Origin: Falsirhodobacter xinxiangensis
Lineage (GTDB): Bacteria; Pseudomonadota; Alphaproteobacteria; Rhodobacterales; Rhodobacteraceae
NCBI RefSeq assembly: GCF_004959935.1
Contig: NZ_SMYN01000004.1
Coordinates: 248,001-312,000, forward strand
Length of the DNA stretch: 64,000 bases
Direction of reading: 5' to 3'
Shown here: positions 62,326-64,000 of the stretch, piece after piece
Position numbering within the stretch: position 1 is the stretch's first letter
How the letters are laid out: every line of letters begins with the position of its first letter
Notes under the pieces: generated by a model
Told to the model about the DNA's origin: nothing
Seen by the model: only the letters and a program-made list of their open reading frames with translations
Database searches by the model: none
Position numbers and translations under genes: made by a program

Positions 62326-64000
62326 ATGACCGAAGACGATCATCGTCCCTCGCCCGAGGCTCTCCTCGAAACCGCCGCCCGCGAAACACGCGGGCGGCTC
62401 AAGATATTCCTCGGGGCGGCACCTGGGGTCGGCAAGACCTACGAGATGCTGATGTCGGCGCGGGGCGCGCGCGCGGACGGGATCGACGCCGTGATCGGCG
62501 TCGTCGAAACCCACGGTCGGGCCGAGACGGAGGCGCTGATCCACGGCTTCGAAGTGATCCCTCGCGCGCAGATCGACTATCGCGGCCAATCCCTCACGGA
62601 GATGGATCTGGACGCGATCATCGCCCGCGCCCCCGCATTGGCGCTGGTGGACGAGCTGGCGCATACCAATGCCCCCGGCAGCCGCCATCCGAAACGATAC
62701 ATGGATGTCGAGGAACTGCTGGCGCGCGGGATCGACGTCTGGACCACGCTGAACATCCAGCATGTCGAAAGCCTCAACGACGTCGTCGCGCAGATCACCC
62801 GCATCCGTGTGCGCGAGACTGTGCCGGACAGCATTCTGGACCGCGCCGACGATATCGAGATCATCGACCTGACGCCGGACGATCTGCTTAAACGGCTGCG
62901 CGAGGGCAAGGTCTATCTGCCGAAAACCGCCAGCCGCGCGATCCGTAACTATTTCAAGCCCGGCAACCTGACCGCGCTGCGCGAGCTGGCCTTGCGACGG
63001 ACGGCGCAGCGGGTGGACGATCAGCTGGTCAGCCATATGCAGGCCAATGCGATTCAGGGGCCATGGGCGGCGGGCGACCGAGTGCTGGTCTGCATCGACG
63101 AACATCCAAGGTCCGCGGGCCTTGTCCGCTATGCCCGCCGCCATGCCGACCGGATGCGCGCGCCATGGACCGCGCTTCATGTGGAAACGGGGCGGGCCGC
63201 GACGCTGTCCGAGGCCGAGCGGGACAGCATCGCCGCCTCGATGCGCCTTGCGGGGCAGATCGGGGCCGAGGTGGTCACCCTTCCGGGCGAACATGCCGCG
63301 AAGGAGATCCTGCGCTTTGCCAAGGCGAACAATTTCAGCCAGATCATCATCGGCAAATCGGGCAAGCCGCGATGGCGCGAATGGTGGGAAGGGTCGGTCG
63401 CGTCGGACCTGATCCATCACGGCGGCGATATCAGCGTGCATGTCATCTCGGGCAGCGACGCCGCACCGTTGTCGAAATCCTCCGCGCCGCGCGGCAGGGT
63501 GCGGCTGCGGCCCTATCTGTCGGCGCTGGCCTTCGTGACCATGGCCACCGGCATCGGCACGGTGATGAGCAGCCTTTTGGACGTGCGAAACATCGCGCTG
63601 GTCTTTTTGATGGCGGTGCTGGCGACGGCGCTGCGGTCGGGGCTGTGGCCTGCGCTGTTCGCCTCGGTCGTCGGGGCATTCGCGTTCAACTTCTTCTTCC
63701 TGCAGCCGCTGTTTACGCTGGACATATCCGACCCGGAAAGCGTCGTGGCCCTGGGCTTCTTCTTTGCCGTGTCGGTGGTGGCGTCGAACCTGACGGCGCA
63801 TATCCAGCGGCAGGCGGCGACCGCGCGCGCCCGCGCCCGCACGACCGAGGGGCTGTTCCAGTTCTCGAAAAAGCTGTCCAGCGCGGGAACGCTGGACGAT
63901 GTGCTTTGGGCGGCGGCCTATCAACTTGCGTCGATGCTGGGGGTGCGGGTGGTAATCCTGCTGCCCGAGGGGGAGCGGCTGGCGGTGATGGCCGGATACC
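62326..64000 (+). CDS. kdpD: KdpD osmosensitive potassium-channel sensor kinase (5' part)
   Basis: The first 558 residues of KdpD are visible before the window ends. They hold the N-terminal KdpD domain with FLGAAPGVGKTYEMLMSARG (Walker A) and VDELAHTNAPGSRHPKRYMD, a universal-stress-protein domain, four membrane helices (about residues 395-490) and the start of the GAF-like region. The kinase core lies outside. It starts three bases after kdpC and, with KdpE presumably downstream, controls kdpFABC. Confidence 0.95.
   Translation, partial: MTEDDHRPSPEALLETAARETRGRLKIFLGAAPGVGKTYEMLMSARGARADGIDAVIGVVETHGRAETEALIHGFEVIPRAQIDYRGQSLTEMDLDAIIARAPALALVDELAHTNAPGSRHPKRYMDVEELLARGIDVWTTLNIQHVESLNDVVAQITRIRVRETVPDSILDRADDIEIIDLTPDDLLKRLREGKVYLPKTASRAIRNYFKPGNLTALRELALRRTAQRVDDQLVSHMQANAIQGPWAAGDRVLVCIDEHPRSAGLVRYARRHADRMRAPWTALHVETGRAATLSEAERDSIAASMRLAGQIGAEVVTLPGEHAAKEILRFAKANNFSQIIIGKSGKPRWREWWEGSVASDLIHHGGDISVHVISGSDAAPLSKSSAPRGRVRLRPYLSALAFVTMATGIGTVMSSLLDVRNIALVFLMAVLATALRSGLWPALFASVVGAFAFNFFFLQPLFTLDISDPESVVALGFFFAVSVVASNLTAHIQRQAATARARARTTEGLFQFSKKLSSAGTLDDVLWAAAYQLASMLGVRVVILLPEGERLAVMAGY

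Overview
The window is about 64 kb of high-GC, densely packed chromosome from an alphaproteobacterium, most likely a member of the Rhodobacteraceae. The evidence is the gene order ffh - GNAT - chorismate mutase - rpsP - rimM - trmB and rpsA - ihfB - lapA-like - trpF - trpB, a NepR/EcfG general stress locus, and many ATGA/GTGA stop-start overlaps. No rRNA, tRNA, insertion sequence, prophage or CRISPR array was seen. The assignment to this family rests on gene content and order; no database was searched.

Layout. 1-4.9 kb: a heme uptake and degradation operon (hmuS-hmuT-hmuU-hmuV) behind a LysR-type regulator, both on the minus strand. 5.1-15.4 kb: housekeeping genes on the plus strand (SRP protein Ffh, ribosomal proteins S16 and S1, RimM, TrmB, AroA, Cmk, IHF beta, TrpF, TrpB). 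15.4-18.3 kb: pth and rplY on the minus strand, with a plus-strand pair between them made of an IsdG-like putative heme monooxygenase and an APH-type kinase. 18.4-25.7 kb: two tandem hotdog thioesterases, two tandem MerR regulators, and a fatty-acid beta-oxidation operon (acyl-CoA dehydrogenase, GFA protein, thiolase, FadB-like). 25.7-28.3 kb: a 2-hydroxyacid dehydrogenase, a CsaA-like protein, proC and a YbjN protein. 28.4-29.5 kb: divergent nepR and ecfG, with a consensus-quality EcfG promoter upstream of ecfG and a second EcfG-like promoter in front of a tiny membrane protein. 29.5-31.9 kb: a membrane PQQ glucose dehydrogenase.

32-43.6 kb: a complete phosphonate (C-P lyase) island with phnM, a DUF1045 protein, phnN, phnL, phnK, phnJ, phnI, phnH, phnG, the regulator phnF, and the transporter genes phnC, phnD, phnE1 and phnE2. 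It has a clear PhnF-type dyad, PHO-box-like direct repeats and an internal terminator after phnD.

43.8-57.7 kb: the most interesting region, an apparent 11-gene co-oriented operon. Its first four genes are a signalling module: a REC-PP2C phosphatase, a STAS protein, an RsbW-like ATPase and a hybrid histidine kinase with REC and HPt domains. The next seven look like a cell-envelope polysaccharide synthesis and export module: two DUF3131 proteins, a membrane acyltransferase, a cellulose-synthase-like GT2, a peptidoglycan-binding-like protein, a putative outer-membrane beta-barrel and an esterase. The last two structural proteins appear to share an N-terminal Cys-pair domain followed by a proline-rich linker. 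I do not recognise this combination as a described system.

57.7-64 kb: the high-affinity potassium uptake operon kdpFABC and the 5' part of kdpD, with two extra very small membrane-protein reading frames upstream of kdpF and between kdpA and kdpB.
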